A DNA stretch of 64,000 nt, taken from assembly GCF_003023845.1 (NCBI RefSeq), contig NZ_PYFT01000001.1, positions 3,038,001 through 3,102,000 on the forward strand. The letters are read 5' to 3'. A program made the position numbers and the translations under genes. This document shows, one piece after another, positions 36,662-47,400 of the stretch (position 1 is the stretch's first letter; every line of letters starts with the position of its first letter). This DNA is from Adhaeribacter arboris. Its GTDB lineage: Bacteria; Bacteroidota; Bacteroidia; Cytophagales; Hymenobacteraceae. The notes under the pieces were generated by a model. It was not told where the DNA came from and searched no databases. It saw nothing but the letters and a program-made list of their open reading frames with translations.

Positions 36662-38533
36662 TTAATTATTAATTTTATTACTTTTTAATTCCAAAACAAG
36701 TGTTGTTTTAGCGGGCACTTTTAAATTATCTTTTAAGGATAAGGTTTCGTCGTTAATAATATTTTGCCCTTGCGTGTAGTTGCCCATCCGTTCGGAGAAT
36801 CTATTCAGGGTTACCGTTTCTTCTTTCTCACTGGTGTTCATTACAATCATTACAGTTTTGTCTGAATTATACCGGAAGTAGACGTAAATACCATTTTCCG
36901 GCACGTATTGCATGAGTTTACCTGTTTGCAGTACCGGGTTCTGTTTGCGGTAATTAGCTAGTTTGCGCACGTAATTAAATACTTCGTTTTCTTGAGGGGT
37001 ACGGCCCGTTGCCGTGAATTTATTTACCTTATCTCCGGGCCAACCGCCTTTAAAATCTTCTCGCACCTTCCCGTCAGGATTTGCTAAGTTCTTCATCAGT
37101 ATTTCGGCGCCGTAGTAAAACTGCGGAATGCCCCGGGTGGTAAGTAACCAGGCAATCGCGGATTTATACTTGGCTACATCTTCGTTTACGAGCGAGTAAA
37201 ACCGGCTTAAATCATGATTATCTAAAAAAACGACATTACGGGTAGGGTCCTGGTATTGATAGTCGCTGGCTAAGGTGGTATATAATTTTGTAACCCCATC
37301 GTTCCAGCCAAATTTACCGTTCATGGCTTCGATAATAGCCCAGTAGGTTTGAAAGTCCGTTACCCCTTGTAGTTGGGTATCAAAACCACGGTTAACCGTA
37401 TTGCCTTGAGTAAAAAATACCTGGTTCGGAATACCTTGCACCCAGGTTTCGCCAAAAAAAGTAAACTGCGGATATTCGGATTTAATAGCTTTTCCCCATT
37501 CGGCCATGTAATCGGCATCATTATAGGCGTAAGTATCCAACCGGAAACCATCCAGGCCGGCGTACTCAATCCACCAGATATGGCTTTGGGTGATATAATT
37601 CCGAACAAAAGGATTCTGTTGGTTCAGGTCGGGCATGTGGGTATCGAACCAACCGTCGGTCATGCGTTTTTTATCTTCCTGGGCCGCGTACGGGTCAAAT
37701 AATACTTGGTCTTTATAAGAAGTACGGGTAAACTGGGGCCATTCGTGTACCCAATCCGGCGCTGGCATATCGCGGATGAGCCAGTGCTGGTTGCCTACGT
37801 GGTTATGCACCAAATCTTTAATTACTTTCATGCCGCGTTTATGGCACACATCTACCAACTTTTTATACAGTTCATTCGTGCCAAAGCGGCGGTCAATTTT
37901 ATAATTTTCGGTATTGGCGTAACCGTGATACGAGTATTTAGGCTGGTCATTTTCCAGAACCGGATTAATCCACAAAGTAGTTACCCCCAAATCTTGCAAA
38001 TAATCTAAATGGTCGATAATACCTTGTAAATCGCCTCCGTGCCGGGTTATTAAAGTGTCGCGGTTAAGGCTTTTTTCCTGCATTCCTTTTACCACGTCAT
38101 TGGTTTTATCGCCATTGGCAAAGCGGTCGGGCATAATCAGGTACACAAAGTCTTTACTGGTAACTCCCTGTATGCGGTTAGGTGAAGAGTCGCGGGGTTT
38201 GAGTTCGTATTTAAAAGAAAGCGCTTTTGTTCCGGCTTTCTCGAAAGTAATTGGAAACGCGCCTGGTTTGGCGGTAGCCGAAACGGTAAGGTCCAAAAAT
38301 AAATAATTTGGATTTTGTACTTTATGCACCTGCATTAACTGTACCCCCGGATACACCAACTTTACCGTACGCTCCGAAATTTTATCGCCGTGAATAACTA
38401 ATTGCAGTTTTGGGTTTTTCATACCTGTCCACCAAAAGGCTGGTTCTACTCGCTCTAAGGCTGGCATCTGAGCATAACTAGGCCCCCTTAAAAGTAGCAG
38501 TGTAACCGTCAGTAAAAGTAATTTTAGTTTCAT
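36662..38533 (-). CDS. SusA-like GH13 neopullulanase/cyclomaltodextrinase
   Basis: The 623-residue enzyme has a cleavable signal peptide (residues 1-21, ending SYAQ) and is probably periplasmic. An N-terminal beta domain (about 25-120, ERVEPAFWWTGMKNPKLQLVIHG) matches the cyclomaltodextrinase N-terminal module. The GH13 barrel shows Asp in GLDGFRLDTYAYND, Glu in FFGETWVQG and Asp in VFLDNHDLSRF. A C-terminal beta domain ends the protein. It should cut imported maltodextrins to maltose and glucose in the periplasm, like SusA of Bacteroides. It lies between the T9SS amylase and pgmB on the same strand. Confidence 0.92.
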   Translation of the reverse strand: MKLKLLLLTVTLLLLRGPSYAQMPALERVEPAFWWTGMKNPKLQLVIHGDKISERTVKLVYPGVQLMQVHKVQNPNYLFLDLTVSATAKPGAFPITFEKAGTKALSFKYELKPRDSSPNRIQGVTSKDFVYLIMPDRFANGDKTNDVVKGMQEKSLNRDTLITRHGGDLQGIIDHLDYLQDLGVTTLWINPVLENDQPKYSYHGYANTENYKIDRRFGTNELYKKLVDVCHKRGMKVIKDLVHNHVGNQHWLIRDMPAPDWVHEWPQFTRTSYKDQVLFDPYAAQEDKKRMTDGWFDTHMPDLNQQNPFVRNYITQSHIWWIEYAGLDGFRLDTYAYNDADYMAEWGKAIKSEYPQFTFFGETWVQGIPNQVFFTQGNTVNRGFDTQLQGVTDFQTYWAIIEAMNGKFGWNDGVTKLYTTLASDYQYQDPTRNVVFLDNHDLSRFYSLVNEDVAKYKSAIAWLLTTRGIPQFYYGAEILMKNLANPDGKVREDFKGGWPGDKVNKFTATGRTPQENEVFNYVRKLANYRKQNPVLQTGKLMQYVPENGIYVYFRYNSDKTVMIVMNTSEKEETVTLNRFSERMGNYTQGQNIINDETLSLKDNLKVPAKTTLVLELKSNKINN

Positions 38534-38573
38534 TAGATAGTTTATTATAATCCTAATTCTTTGCTTAGTATAA

Positions 38574-41378
38574 TCACCATTTCACTAGCTTTTTTACCAC
38601 GGTGCCTTTATCCTGGGTAATTCTTAAATAATAAACTCCGGCTTTTCTTTGCTGTAGCGGAATACTATGCGATAGCATTTCTTGTTTTTTTGAAATTTCT
38701 TGCTTCTGGAGCAAACGACCTTGCAAATCATAAAGCGTCAGGGTAACAGGACCACGGTAATTGCTCTTAAAACTCAGGTAGCTTTCCTTTGTAGTTGGAT
38801 TAGGATATACCCGTAAGCTTTCGTTTAGCAGGTCGTCTTCTATGGCGGTAACTACCCCGGGAATGCCTTCCCAAGGTACTAAGCCTGCTTCCGGAGTGGA
38901 TAATTTAACAGTGGTATACACGTGAAACTCGCCGGGTTGTAAAGTAATGCGGGCAGTTGGGTTACTTACTTCCAATTCGGTGCCGGTAAAGTAATCGTAC
39001 CATTTTCCGGTATTAGGAAAACCGAATTCGGCGGTTTGGGGCTGCACATCAAAATTACCCAGAATATGCACGTTCATGGAGGCATGCTGTAAAGTAATGC
39101 GCTTCACAATATTGCTTGTATTTAAAATAAAATCTTGGGTCTGGAAAACCGGTTGGGTTAATTTGAGTTTTATCAATTCAGCGTAAACCCGGTAGAGCTT
39201 TTGCCGGTTAGAATCTTGTTGGTACTCCCAACGAATAGGCTTCGCCCCGGTTCGGCCGTTTTCGTTAATCGAAACATCGTATCCCAGTTCGCCGAATTGC
39301 CAAATTAGTTTAGGTCCGGGGACCGGTAGAAAAAAGGCAGCAGCCAGTTTAGCCCGTTCCAAAGCTGTAGCTAAATTTCGGGTATTATAACTGCCCTGCG
39401 AGCGGCCATTCTGACGGACATCGTATAAAAGTCGTTCTTCGTCGTGGCTTTCCAAGTAACCTACCACGTTCGGTTGTTGCCAGCTTCTTTTCTTGTAAGA
39501 AATCCAATCCAGATTGGCAGCATTACCTTTTGCGGCATTGCGGTAGTCATTATTACTATTGCCCCAGAAAAGCATACCGTAATCCGCTAATTCTTTTTCT
39601 TCGGGGTTATCGGCAAAATGCTCTAGAAGTACGTAAGCGGTCGGGTCATAGCTTCGGATTTGGTCGTAAATGCGTTTCCAGATAGCAATGCGGCTGGCAT
39701 CGTAATTACCCCAGGCACTTACATTATCACCGGTATTTTTCTGAGTAAAGCCTTTCGATAAATCAAACCGAAAACCATCAAATTTATATTCTTCGAGCCA
39801 GTAACGGTTTACTCGTTCTACTAAAGCTTTGGTAGCTGCCGCTTCATGGTTAAAATCAAAAAAAACGCTGAACGGATGGGTAGCTTGTGGGTTAAAAAAC
39901 GGATTATCGGGGCTCGGCTTGCTCCCATCCCAGTACATTTTTACATAAGGAAATTCATAATCGGCCTGGTTTAACACCATATCCAGAATAACGGCTATTC
40001 CGTTTTGGTGGCATTCATCGATAAAAGCTTTTAAATCGTTTTTCGTACCGTAGGCCTTATCCGGTGCGAAGTAAAAAATGGGATTATATCCCCACGAATC
40101 ATTACCCGAAAACTCCATTATCGGCATCAGCTCAATGGTATTTACTCCGAGGCGCTTAAGGTAAGTTAAAGTATCGGCGAGAGTTTTGTAATTATGAGTA
40201 GCTACAAAATCGCGTACCAGGAGTTCGTATACTACTAAATTCTTAGCTTCAGGTCGCTGAAAGTTAGTTACCTGCCAGTTATACGCGGCTTGATTGGTTT
40301 GCAGAACGGAAACAATACCTGTAGCCCCGTTGGGGTAAGATTTCAGGTTGGGGTAATTTGCCGGGGTTAAGAATTTATCGTTATTCGGGTCCAGAATTTT
40401 ATCGGTGTACGGGTCAGCTACAGCCTGAGTGCCGTTAACCAGGTACTGATAGGCGATTTCTTTTCCAGGTTCCAGGTCAGATAATTCCAGCCAATAACGC
40501 GTTCCATCAGGGGTGCGCTTCATAAGGAAGTCTGCGGAGGGAGTCCAGTTGTTAAACTCTCCAATGGCGTACACAAAATCTTTTGCCGGAGCAAATAATG
40601 ACAGCAGTACTCGATTGGGTCCCAGGTAATTAATGCCATCTTTCATGCCAGCTGGCAGTTCCGCAATAGGGGCATTTGGTTTTACGGTGTAATAAAAAGT
40701 ATCCGCGGCAGTTTCAGTAGCAGTAGTAGCTTTAAAGATAACCATCTGCCGTAATCCAGCTTGGGCACCGCTGTTAAGCGAATATACCAGCGAATCCTGG
40801 TTAGCAGTAGTTTGTAAAACCTGGTTGTTTTGTTGTAAAGTTAAAGTAGCCTTAGCCGAAGAATACCCTTTTACGTTAATAGTTGCATTAGCCTCGACGA
40901 AAAATTCGCGTTGTTCTGGTTGCCGGAAGGTTACGTTTAATCTATTTTCGTAAACCTGCACGATGAAGTCTTCGGTTTGCGCGGTGCCGGCGCCATTTTT
41001 TAGGAGTACACCTAATTGCACCGCATTTTTACCAGCCGGAATATTAAAATACGTGCGAGGAGTAAGGGTAATCTGCCAACGGTTATTTCCTAATGAAGTC
41101 ATTTTGCCGGGCCCAAATGGCTGAGCAAAGTTTGTTTGACCAGTCGGTTGAAACTCAAACGCATTCGTTAAGGTTGTGCCGGCTCCTGACCATAAATACA
41201 CATCATCTGTTTTCCCCAATAATTCGGCAGCCCGACTATCTTTAGCCTGGCTTACATCAAACAGTAAGGTTACGGGTTGGTCGGTGGTAGGGAAAAGCGG
41301 CTTTGTAACTACTACCTGCCCCAAAAGCGAAAAAGCATTACCAAGGCATACTAGTAAAAAAAAAGTAAATTTTTGCAT
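38574..41378 (-). CDS. Secreted GH13 alpha-amylase with type IX secretion tail
   Basis: The 934-residue protein has a signal peptide (residues 1-20), beta-rich N-terminal domains (about 20-235) and a CBM48-like module (YAIGEFNNWTPSADFLMKR onward, about 255-350). A GH13 catalytic domain (about 370-780) follows, with Asp in KFDGFRFDLSKGF, Glu in VLLEHFADN and Asp in YLESHDEERLLYD. The C-terminal 75 residues (LRVYPNPTTKESYLSF through GVYYLRITQDKGTVVKKLVKW) are a Por secretion system sorting domain. The enzyme is therefore exported through the outer membrane and probably surface-attached, taking the place of SusG in attacking external starch. Confidence 0.92.
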   Translation of the reverse strand: MQKFTFFLLVCLGNAFSLLGQVVVTKPLFPTTDQPVTLLFDVSQAKDSRAAELLGKTDDVYLWSGAGTTLTNAFEFQPTGQTNFAQPFGPGKMTSLGNNRWQITLTPRTYFNIPAGKNAVQLGVLLKNGAGTAQTEDFIVQVYENRLNVTFRQPEQREFFVEANATINVKGYSSAKATLTLQQNNQVLQTTANQDSLVYSLNSGAQAGLRQMVIFKATTATETAADTFYYTVKPNAPIAELPAGMKDGINYLGPNRVLLSLFAPAKDFVYAIGEFNNWTPSADFLMKRTPDGTRYWLELSDLEPGKEIAYQYLVNGTQAVADPYTDKILDPNNDKFLTPANYPNLKSYPNGATGIVSVLQTNQAAYNWQVTNFQRPEAKNLVVYELLVRDFVATHNYKTLADTLTYLKRLGVNTIELMPIMEFSGNDSWGYNPIFYFAPDKAYGTKNDLKAFIDECHQNGIAVILDMVLNQADYEFPYVKMYWDGSKPSPDNPFFNPQATHPFSVFFDFNHEAAATKALVERVNRYWLEEYKFDGFRFDLSKGFTQKNTGDNVSAWGNYDASRIAIWKRIYDQIRSYDPTAYVLLEHFADNPEEKELADYGMLFWGNSNNDYRNAAKGNAANLDWISYKKRSWQQPNVVGYLESHDEERLLYDVRQNGRSQGSYNTRNLATALERAKLAAAFFLPVPGPKLIWQFGELGYDVSINENGRTGAKPIRWEYQQDSNRQKLYRVYAELIKLKLTQPVFQTQDFILNTSNIVKRITLQHASMNVHILGNFDVQPQTAEFGFPNTGKWYDYFTGTELEVSNPTARITLQPGEFHVYTTVKLSTPEAGLVPWEGIPGVVTAIEDDLLNESLRVYPNPTTKESYLSFKSNYRGPVTLTLYDLQGRLLQKQEISKKQEMLSHSIPLQQRKAGVYYLRITQDKGTVVKKLVKW

Positions 41379-41564
41379 CGTACTAACGGGTAAGAACTAT
41401 CTATTTTTAACAACCAATGCTTATTATTTCTATTAAACTATTTATAGAATCGTAAGCTTTTACAAAGAGTACTTTAATTAAGAGACCTAAAAAATTTAGA
41501 TAAGGAAAAATCAGACCTTTTCACTGGGCAGGATTTCTGGACCGTATACCGGCAGGTAGGGGAT

Positions 41565-41609
41565 TCTATTCGGCAGCCATTTAAGGAAATACAAATGGCT
41601 GCCAATAGA
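41565..41609 (-). other. Strong stem-loop between the susE-like and amylase genes
   Basis: GGCAGCCATTT and AAATGGCTGCC form a perfect 11-bp stem around a 10-base loop, extended by TCTATT/AATAGA with one bulged base. No T run follows in the direction of transcription. It may be a processing or partial-termination site giving higher levels of susCDE than of the downstream enzymes. Confidence 0.6.
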
Positions 41610-41632
41610 ATAGGATATTGTTAATAAACAAC

Positions 41633-42724
41633 TTATGGTTGCTTTACCAAGAGGTAATAACCCGTAAGGTCGTTGAAATAGATTTGGTATTTACCGGCTT
41701 TTACGGCAATGTTAGGTCCATCGCGTTTGCCTTTATCGTAGGTGCGGGCCTTGGTAGCATCCGAGTCGGCTCCCCAGTTAACACTCCAGCCTTCGGCAAT
41801 CCGGAACTTCATTTCGGTATCTTCGGCAAAAGTGTATTCTGTAGACCAGATATGCGGGTTCAAGGCAGACTTGGTCATGGGAGCAATATTTTCCCAATTG
41901 GTAAACGGCCCGATAATCCCGATAGAAGCATACGCATCACCAGTAGCTTCATAAGGCTCAATGGTAATGGTATTGCTCCGCAAGTTTAATTTCACGGTGT
42001 AATACCCATTAGTCGGAATAGTAAAAGAAGATGGGTCAGGGTCTGCTTCAGTAGCCCGGAAAGCCAGGCCTCCGGTGCTGTTGGCTCCCCATTGCGGCGC
42101 CCACTTACCTAAATAACCCAATATCTTAAAGGCTCCGGCTTTAAAATTACCGGAATAAGTGTACACAAACGGGTCGGTTTCGTCGCGGAACATCGCGGAG
42201 GCTTTGGTATTTTCCCAACCATTTTCCACCGCCTCACCTACTAAGTACACCGTTGGATACTCCGGTTCTGATAAGAATGGCGTAACGGATATGGTTAGTA
42301 CATTAGAAGAAGTAGGCGCATATTGGTCGGATATGCGCGCAGTAATGCGCACTTCCAGGTCGCTGGGGGAAAATCCGGGTAATTCTAACTCGGTGGCAAT
42401 ATTGTTTAAGGCGCTTACAGTATAAGTCTTTACGAAACTGTTACCAATTTCTTCGGTTTTCGCCGTAGCGAAATTATCGCCTTTTTTACCGAATTGCAGA
42501 GAGTACTTTACAGCAGCGTCGTAGCCAAAATTGGCGGCTTTCCAGGAAAAGGTAACCGCATCTTTGCCCTTATCCGCTTCGGTTAAAACAATGTTGGTTT
42601 GGGAAGCCGCCAGCGAAGCATTCGCTTTCGGCGAGATAACGACCTTATCCTCGTCTTTTTCGCAGGCGAATACAAATAAAGCTAAGGCTAAAAGAGTGAG
42701 TATATTTTTAAAAGTAGATTTCAT
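41633..42724 (-). CDS. SusE/SusF-like starch-binding outer-membrane lipoprotein
   Basis: The 363-residue lipoprotein has the lipobox ALALFVFAC (cysteine near residue 21). An N-terminal SusE domain (about 40-150, SLAASQTNIVLTEADKGKDAVTFSW) and two beta-sandwich starch-binding-like repeats follow (PTVYLVGEAVENGWEN... and ASIGIIGPFTNWEN...). The aromatic-rich repeats (KWAPQWGANSTGG and EGWSVNWGADSDA) resemble each other and the SusE/SusF binding sites. It would sit on the cell surface and hold starch near SusC/SusD. It is the third gene of susCDE. Confidence 0.88.
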   Translation of the reverse strand: MKSTFKNILTLLALALFVFACEKDEDKVVISPKANASLAASQTNIVLTEADKGKDAVTFSWKAANFGYDAAVKYSLQFGKKGDNFATAKTEEIGNSFVKTYTVSALNNIATELELPGFSPSDLEVRITARISDQYAPTSSNVLTISVTPFLSEPEYPTVYLVGEAVENGWENTKASAMFRDETDPFVYTYSGNFKAGAFKILGYLGKWAPQWGANSTGGLAFRATEADPDPSSFTIPTNGYYTVKLNLRSNTITIEPYEATGDAYASIGIIGPFTNWENIAPMTKSALNPHIWSTEYTFAEDTEMKFRIAEGWSVNWGADSDATKARTYDKGKRDGPNIAVKAGKYQIYFNDLTGYYLLVKQP

Positions 42725-42793
42725 AATGATAAGTTATTTTAAGGCTAAATTCGGGAGGTAGCATAATGGAGAAAGCAGCTACCTCCCTGATTA

Positions 42794-44386
42794 TTAATAT
42801 CCCGTATTTTGCACCAGATTAGGATTTGCCGTTAAGTCGGAGGTAGGAATAGGATACAGATTCCGGAAAGCTTCTACGGCTCGGCCTTCTTTCACGCCGC
42901 CTTTCCAGGGCCATACATAACTACCACTTACAAACCGGCTAAAACGAATTAAGTCGGTTCTCCGGTGACCTTCCCATTTTAACTCCCGGGCTCTTTCGTC
43001 CAGAATAAAATCGAGCGTCATTTGATTAGCGGTAATGTTACCGGCAGTACTACCGTACGCTCTTTGCCGTAACTGATTTATGTATTGCAATGCCGTGGCC
43101 GCATCGCCTCCCGTGCCGCCGCGTAAAACGGCTTCGGCGTACATTAAATACACATCGGCCAAACGGAACATGGGATAATCGGTATCGGTATGCGTACCAG
43201 AAGGGTCAGAGCCGGCCTGACCGGCAGAATTTACATTCCGGTATTTGGTAATAGAGTAACCTTCGGTGAAAGTAGCAATATCATTAATTTCCAGGTTCTG
43301 GCCATCGCTATGGAACATGGACCGCTTGTCGGCGGTGCCGGTAACATCCGGAAACAAATTTACAATGTTTTTAGTAGTCCGTAAACCACCCCAGCCACCG
43401 TTCACGCCGAATTCTGCCGCCTTCATATTTCCCCCGATGGGGGCGTGTACCAGAAAAGTAGTGCCACCCCAGGTTTTGGTTTTCTGACCATCAAAAGCTA
43501 CCAAGAAAATAATTTCGTTGGAAGTATTATTATCCGCTAAAAACAGTTTGCGGTACTCTGGCTCCAGCGCATACCCCGCATTAATTACTTTATTTGCGTA
43601 GGTAATGGCATCGGTGTAACGGGCAGTACCGGTATAAACTTCGGCATTCAGATATAATTTGGTTAACAAAGTCCAGGCCGCCGCTTGGTCAGCGCGGGCG
43701 TATTCATTTTGGCGAGCCGGTACTAATTCTGTTTCCAGAGCTTTCAGTTCTGATTCTACGTAAGTGAATAAATCCTGGCGGCTAATTTGTTTCGGAAAGA
43801 AAGCTCCCACCTTATCTTCCTCTGTTACAAAAGGTACACTGCCAAATAAATCCAGAGCGTGCCAGTAGCTCATGGCCCGCAACAACCGGACTTCGGCGCG
43901 GTAATGTTTGGCATCTGCTAAGTTATTACCGGTAATATTGCGTCCGCTGAGTTTATCATCCGAAGTTTCGCGGATAAATTCGTTACAAATAGAAATCTGA
44001 TAATAAATCCGGTCGTACATCATGCGTACATATTCGTTATTAGAAGTCCAGTCCATATCGTGAATATCGAAGATGGTACCATCATTCCAGGCAATAACGG
44101 CTTCATCGGTTGATAATTCCTGTAATTGCCAGTACGCCCGGATGTAGTTGGATTTACCTTCGTCAAAACCGCTCACATCCGCTAATCCGTCCGGACCTTT
44201 CTGGCCGGTAACCGCGTAGCCCGCGTATAATTTGGCTAATACAGACTTATAATTGGTAAAATCGTTGTACACGCTGGCCGAAGTAAGTTCGTATTTAGGG
44301 GTGAGTTCCAGGTCATCGGTACAGGCCGGCAGCGTACAGGCCAGTACCCCAGTAAACAGTAAACTCTTTATATAATTATTTTTCAT
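42794..44386 (-). CDS. susD: SusD/RagB family nutrient-binding lipoprotein
   Basis: SusD-type proteins form a lid over the SusC transporter and bind glycans at the surface. The 530-residue protein has a lipoprotein signal (LACTLPAC, cysteine near residue 22). The TPR-like helical core contains LLRAMSYWHALDLFGSVPFVTEED, and the C-terminal block DERARELKWEGHRRTDLIRFSRF is typical. It begins 18 bases after the susC stop. Starch or maltodextrin specificity is inferred from the surrounding amylases. Confidence 0.95.
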   Translation of the reverse strand: MKNNYIKSLLFTGVLACTLPACTDDLELTPKYELTSASVYNDFTNYKSVLAKLYAGYAVTGQKGPDGLADVSGFDEGKSNYIRAYWQLQELSTDEAVIAWNDGTIFDIHDMDWTSNNEYVRMMYDRIYYQISICNEFIRETSDDKLSGRNITGNNLADAKHYRAEVRLLRAMSYWHALDLFGSVPFVTEEDKVGAFFPKQISRQDLFTYVESELKALETELVPARQNEYARADQAAAWTLLTKLYLNAEVYTGTARYTDAITYANKVINAGYALEPEYRKLFLADNNTSNEIIFLVAFDGQKTKTWGGTTFLVHAPIGGNMKAAEFGVNGGWGGLRTTKNIVNLFPDVTGTADKRSMFHSDGQNLEINDIATFTEGYSITKYRNVNSAGQAGSDPSGTHTDTDYPMFRLADVYLMYAEAVLRGGTGGDAATALQYINQLRQRAYGSTAGNITANQMTLDFILDERARELKWEGHRRTDLIRFSRFVSGSYVWPWKGGVKEGRAVEAFRNLYPIPTSDLTANPNLVQNTGY

Positions 44387-44404
44387 TTTGCTTCTTGTTT
44401 GTAA

Positions 44405-47400
44405 TTAAAAATCAAGGTTAACGCCCAGCGAGAAGGTACGCGGCCGTGGATAATAGTTGTTATCAATACCACCGCCAATGTTGTTGTTATTAAATTGCGA
44501 TTCCGGGTCTAAGCCAGAGTATTTCGTGATTAAAAACACATTTTGCCCGGTAGCCGATAACCGCAGATTCACCTTTTCGTTGATGATTTTGCCGAAGTTG
44601 TAGCCTATAGTAATATTATCCAGGCGCAGGAAGGAAGCATTCTCAATATAATAATCTGAGAAATACTGGTTGTTCGTAAAATTAGTGCTTAATACGTCCG
44701 AGGCCATGTTGGACAAATACGTACTATTGGAAATGCTCCGGTAAGTACCATTGTTCGACTGTACGTTGTTATACATGTAATTGCCCAGATTGGCCCGTAA
44801 AACAACACCGGCATTCCAGTTTTTATAAGTAATATTAGAATTAAAGCCTAAGAAAACTTTGGGCTGCGGCGACTTATAATGATATAAATCCTGTTCGTTA
44901 ATAATACCATCTTTGTTTAAATCAACATAAGCGCCTTCTACGGGTTTACCGGCTTCGTCGTAAACTTGCTTGTAAGTGTAAAAAGTATACGGAGCGTACC
45001 CTACCGAGTGAATTTGCAGCATGTTACCGGTACCGCCGGAGATTGCCCCGCGGGCCAGACCCGGCGAAGACGGATTGCTTACATTGCTGAGCTTGGTAAT
45101 TTTACTCTCGTTATAGGTTCCGTTCACCCCAAAAGACCAGGAGAAATTCTCGTTGGTGATAGGGTTAAAAGTTAGCGCCACTTCTACCCCTTCGTTTTCC
45201 AAATTACCCACGTTGGTAAAAATCTGATTCGTTAAATTAGTACCCGCGGCCGGGGAAATTTGAGAAATTAAGTCTTCGGTTTTCTTAAAATAATAATCGA
45301 CGGTACCCGATACTTTCCCGTTGAATAATCCAAAATCTAAGCCGGCGTTGTAAGCTTTGGTTTCTTCCCATTTAATGTTTTCGTCGTACCCAGCTGGCCG
45401 TAAGGTTAAGTAATATTGGTCGCCGAAAGGATAGGTGGCGGTGCCTTCGCTGTAGCGGTAACGGGCTAAGTAAGGATAATTATCGTCTAACAATTCTTGT
45501 TGACCGGTAATACCGTAACCTAACCGCAGTTTTAAATCCGTTAAGGTGTTGTTGCCCCGTAAGAAAGGCTCTTCAATAAGGCGCCAGGCTAACGCTAGCG
45601 AAGGGAAAGTACCCCATTTATTATTCGGGCCGAAAGCCGAAGAAGCATCCCGACGCAGGTTGGCCGTTAATAAATACCGGTCTTTAAAAGAATAATTTAT
45701 CCGGCCAAAGAAAGCCAACAGGGTTTTTTCGGTTTCGAAAGGAAAGGCGGCCGCGGGAGTTAAAGTATCTCCGGCCGCATTTAAGCCCGCATAGCTAGGT
45801 TCGTGGCGCAGGAAATTTTGGTACGAATAACCGCCCATTACTTCTACTCTACTCTTAATAGCGGTCAGTTCTTTCGAATAGTTCAGGTAAAAATCCAGCA
45901 GTTTGTTATCTTTTTCCTGCGAATACTGGGTGCGGTTACCGCCCTGGTTAAATACGCCGGCCAGAGTAATAGGCTCGGTGGTTGAACCTTCGCCCCGGAC
46001 AATATCATACCCTAAGTTTAAGTTAGCCCGCAGCTCCGGTAAAAAATGAAAACGGTAATCCAACTGAATATTACCAATACTTCTTTTAACCTCGCCAATG
46101 TCGCGTCTTTGTTCCAAGGTACTCAAAGGGTTGCGAGGAGCTAAGGTATTCGGTCTGCCAGAGGCATCTAACCATTCAAAATAGCCGCCGTATTTGGTTT
46201 CGCTTACGTTTACGGGTTGGGTAGGGTCAAAGGCAACCGCCGAACCAATAACTCCTTCGCTGGCGAACCGGCTTTTCGATAAAGTACCTTTTACGTTTAA
46301 ATTAACCGATAAATGTTCCTCCAGAAAGGTGGGATTCAAGCTTAAAGCCACCGAATTGCGCTCTAAATTAGAAGTTTTAATTATTCCATTCTGATCGAGG
46401 CGCCCTACCGATAACCGGTAAGGAACGGATTTATAAGAACCAGTAAAACTCAGGTTATTATCGGTACTAAAGGCTCTCCTAAAAATTTGGTCTTGCCAAT
46501 TGGTGTTAGCGGCGCCTAATAAAGCTTGCTGCGCGGTTGTGCCTCTTTCGTTTACCACCGCCCGAAATTGGTCGGCCGATAATACATCGATGGTATTCGT
46601 AACCTGGGAAACAGATGCCAGCGAGCTGAAGCCTACCGTAAATTTATCGCCGGCTTTTCCTTTTTTAGTGGTTATTATAATTACGCCATTAGAAGCCCGG
46701 GAGCCGTAAATAGCCGTAGCAGAAGCATCTTTCAGGATATTAAAAGACTCAATATCGTTCGGGTTAACTAAACTTAAAGGGTTCGGCGAGCCGGATATTT
46801 TTTCGTTATCTACTGGTACGCCATCAATTACAATAAGGGGGTCGTTGTTGGCATTTAAGGAAGCCCCACCGCGAATCCGGATTTGGGAACCGGAACCGGG
46901 GGCGCCGCCATTAGTAGTAATTTGAACGCCCGGCACTTTACCCACAATTAATTGTTCGGGCGTATTTACGTTACCTTGGTTAAAGTCTTTGGCGGATACT
47001 GCCGCCACCGAACCAGTTAAATCGCTTTTCTTTTGGGTACCGTAACCTACCACCACTACTTCTTCTAAAGCCTTGGCATCGTCAGTTAAGGTAACATTGA
47101 TGCTACCCGGACCCGTATACGCTTTTTCCTGGGTAGTAAAACCAATAAATGAAAAAACCAGCGAGCCCGCTGCTTCGGGTACACTAATAGAGTAAGAACC
47201 ATCGATGCCGGTAGCAGTACCGTTAGAAGTGCCTTTTTGCAATACCGTTACTCCGGGAATAGCCTCGCCCGATGCTGTAACTACTTTTCCGGTAATGGTC
47301 CAGGCAATTGGTTGAACAATCGTTGTTTTTGTCTCGGACGGAGACATACTAAAACCAGTGCTGCTGGCGGCTAATGCGAATAGCAGCAAGCAGCTTTTAC

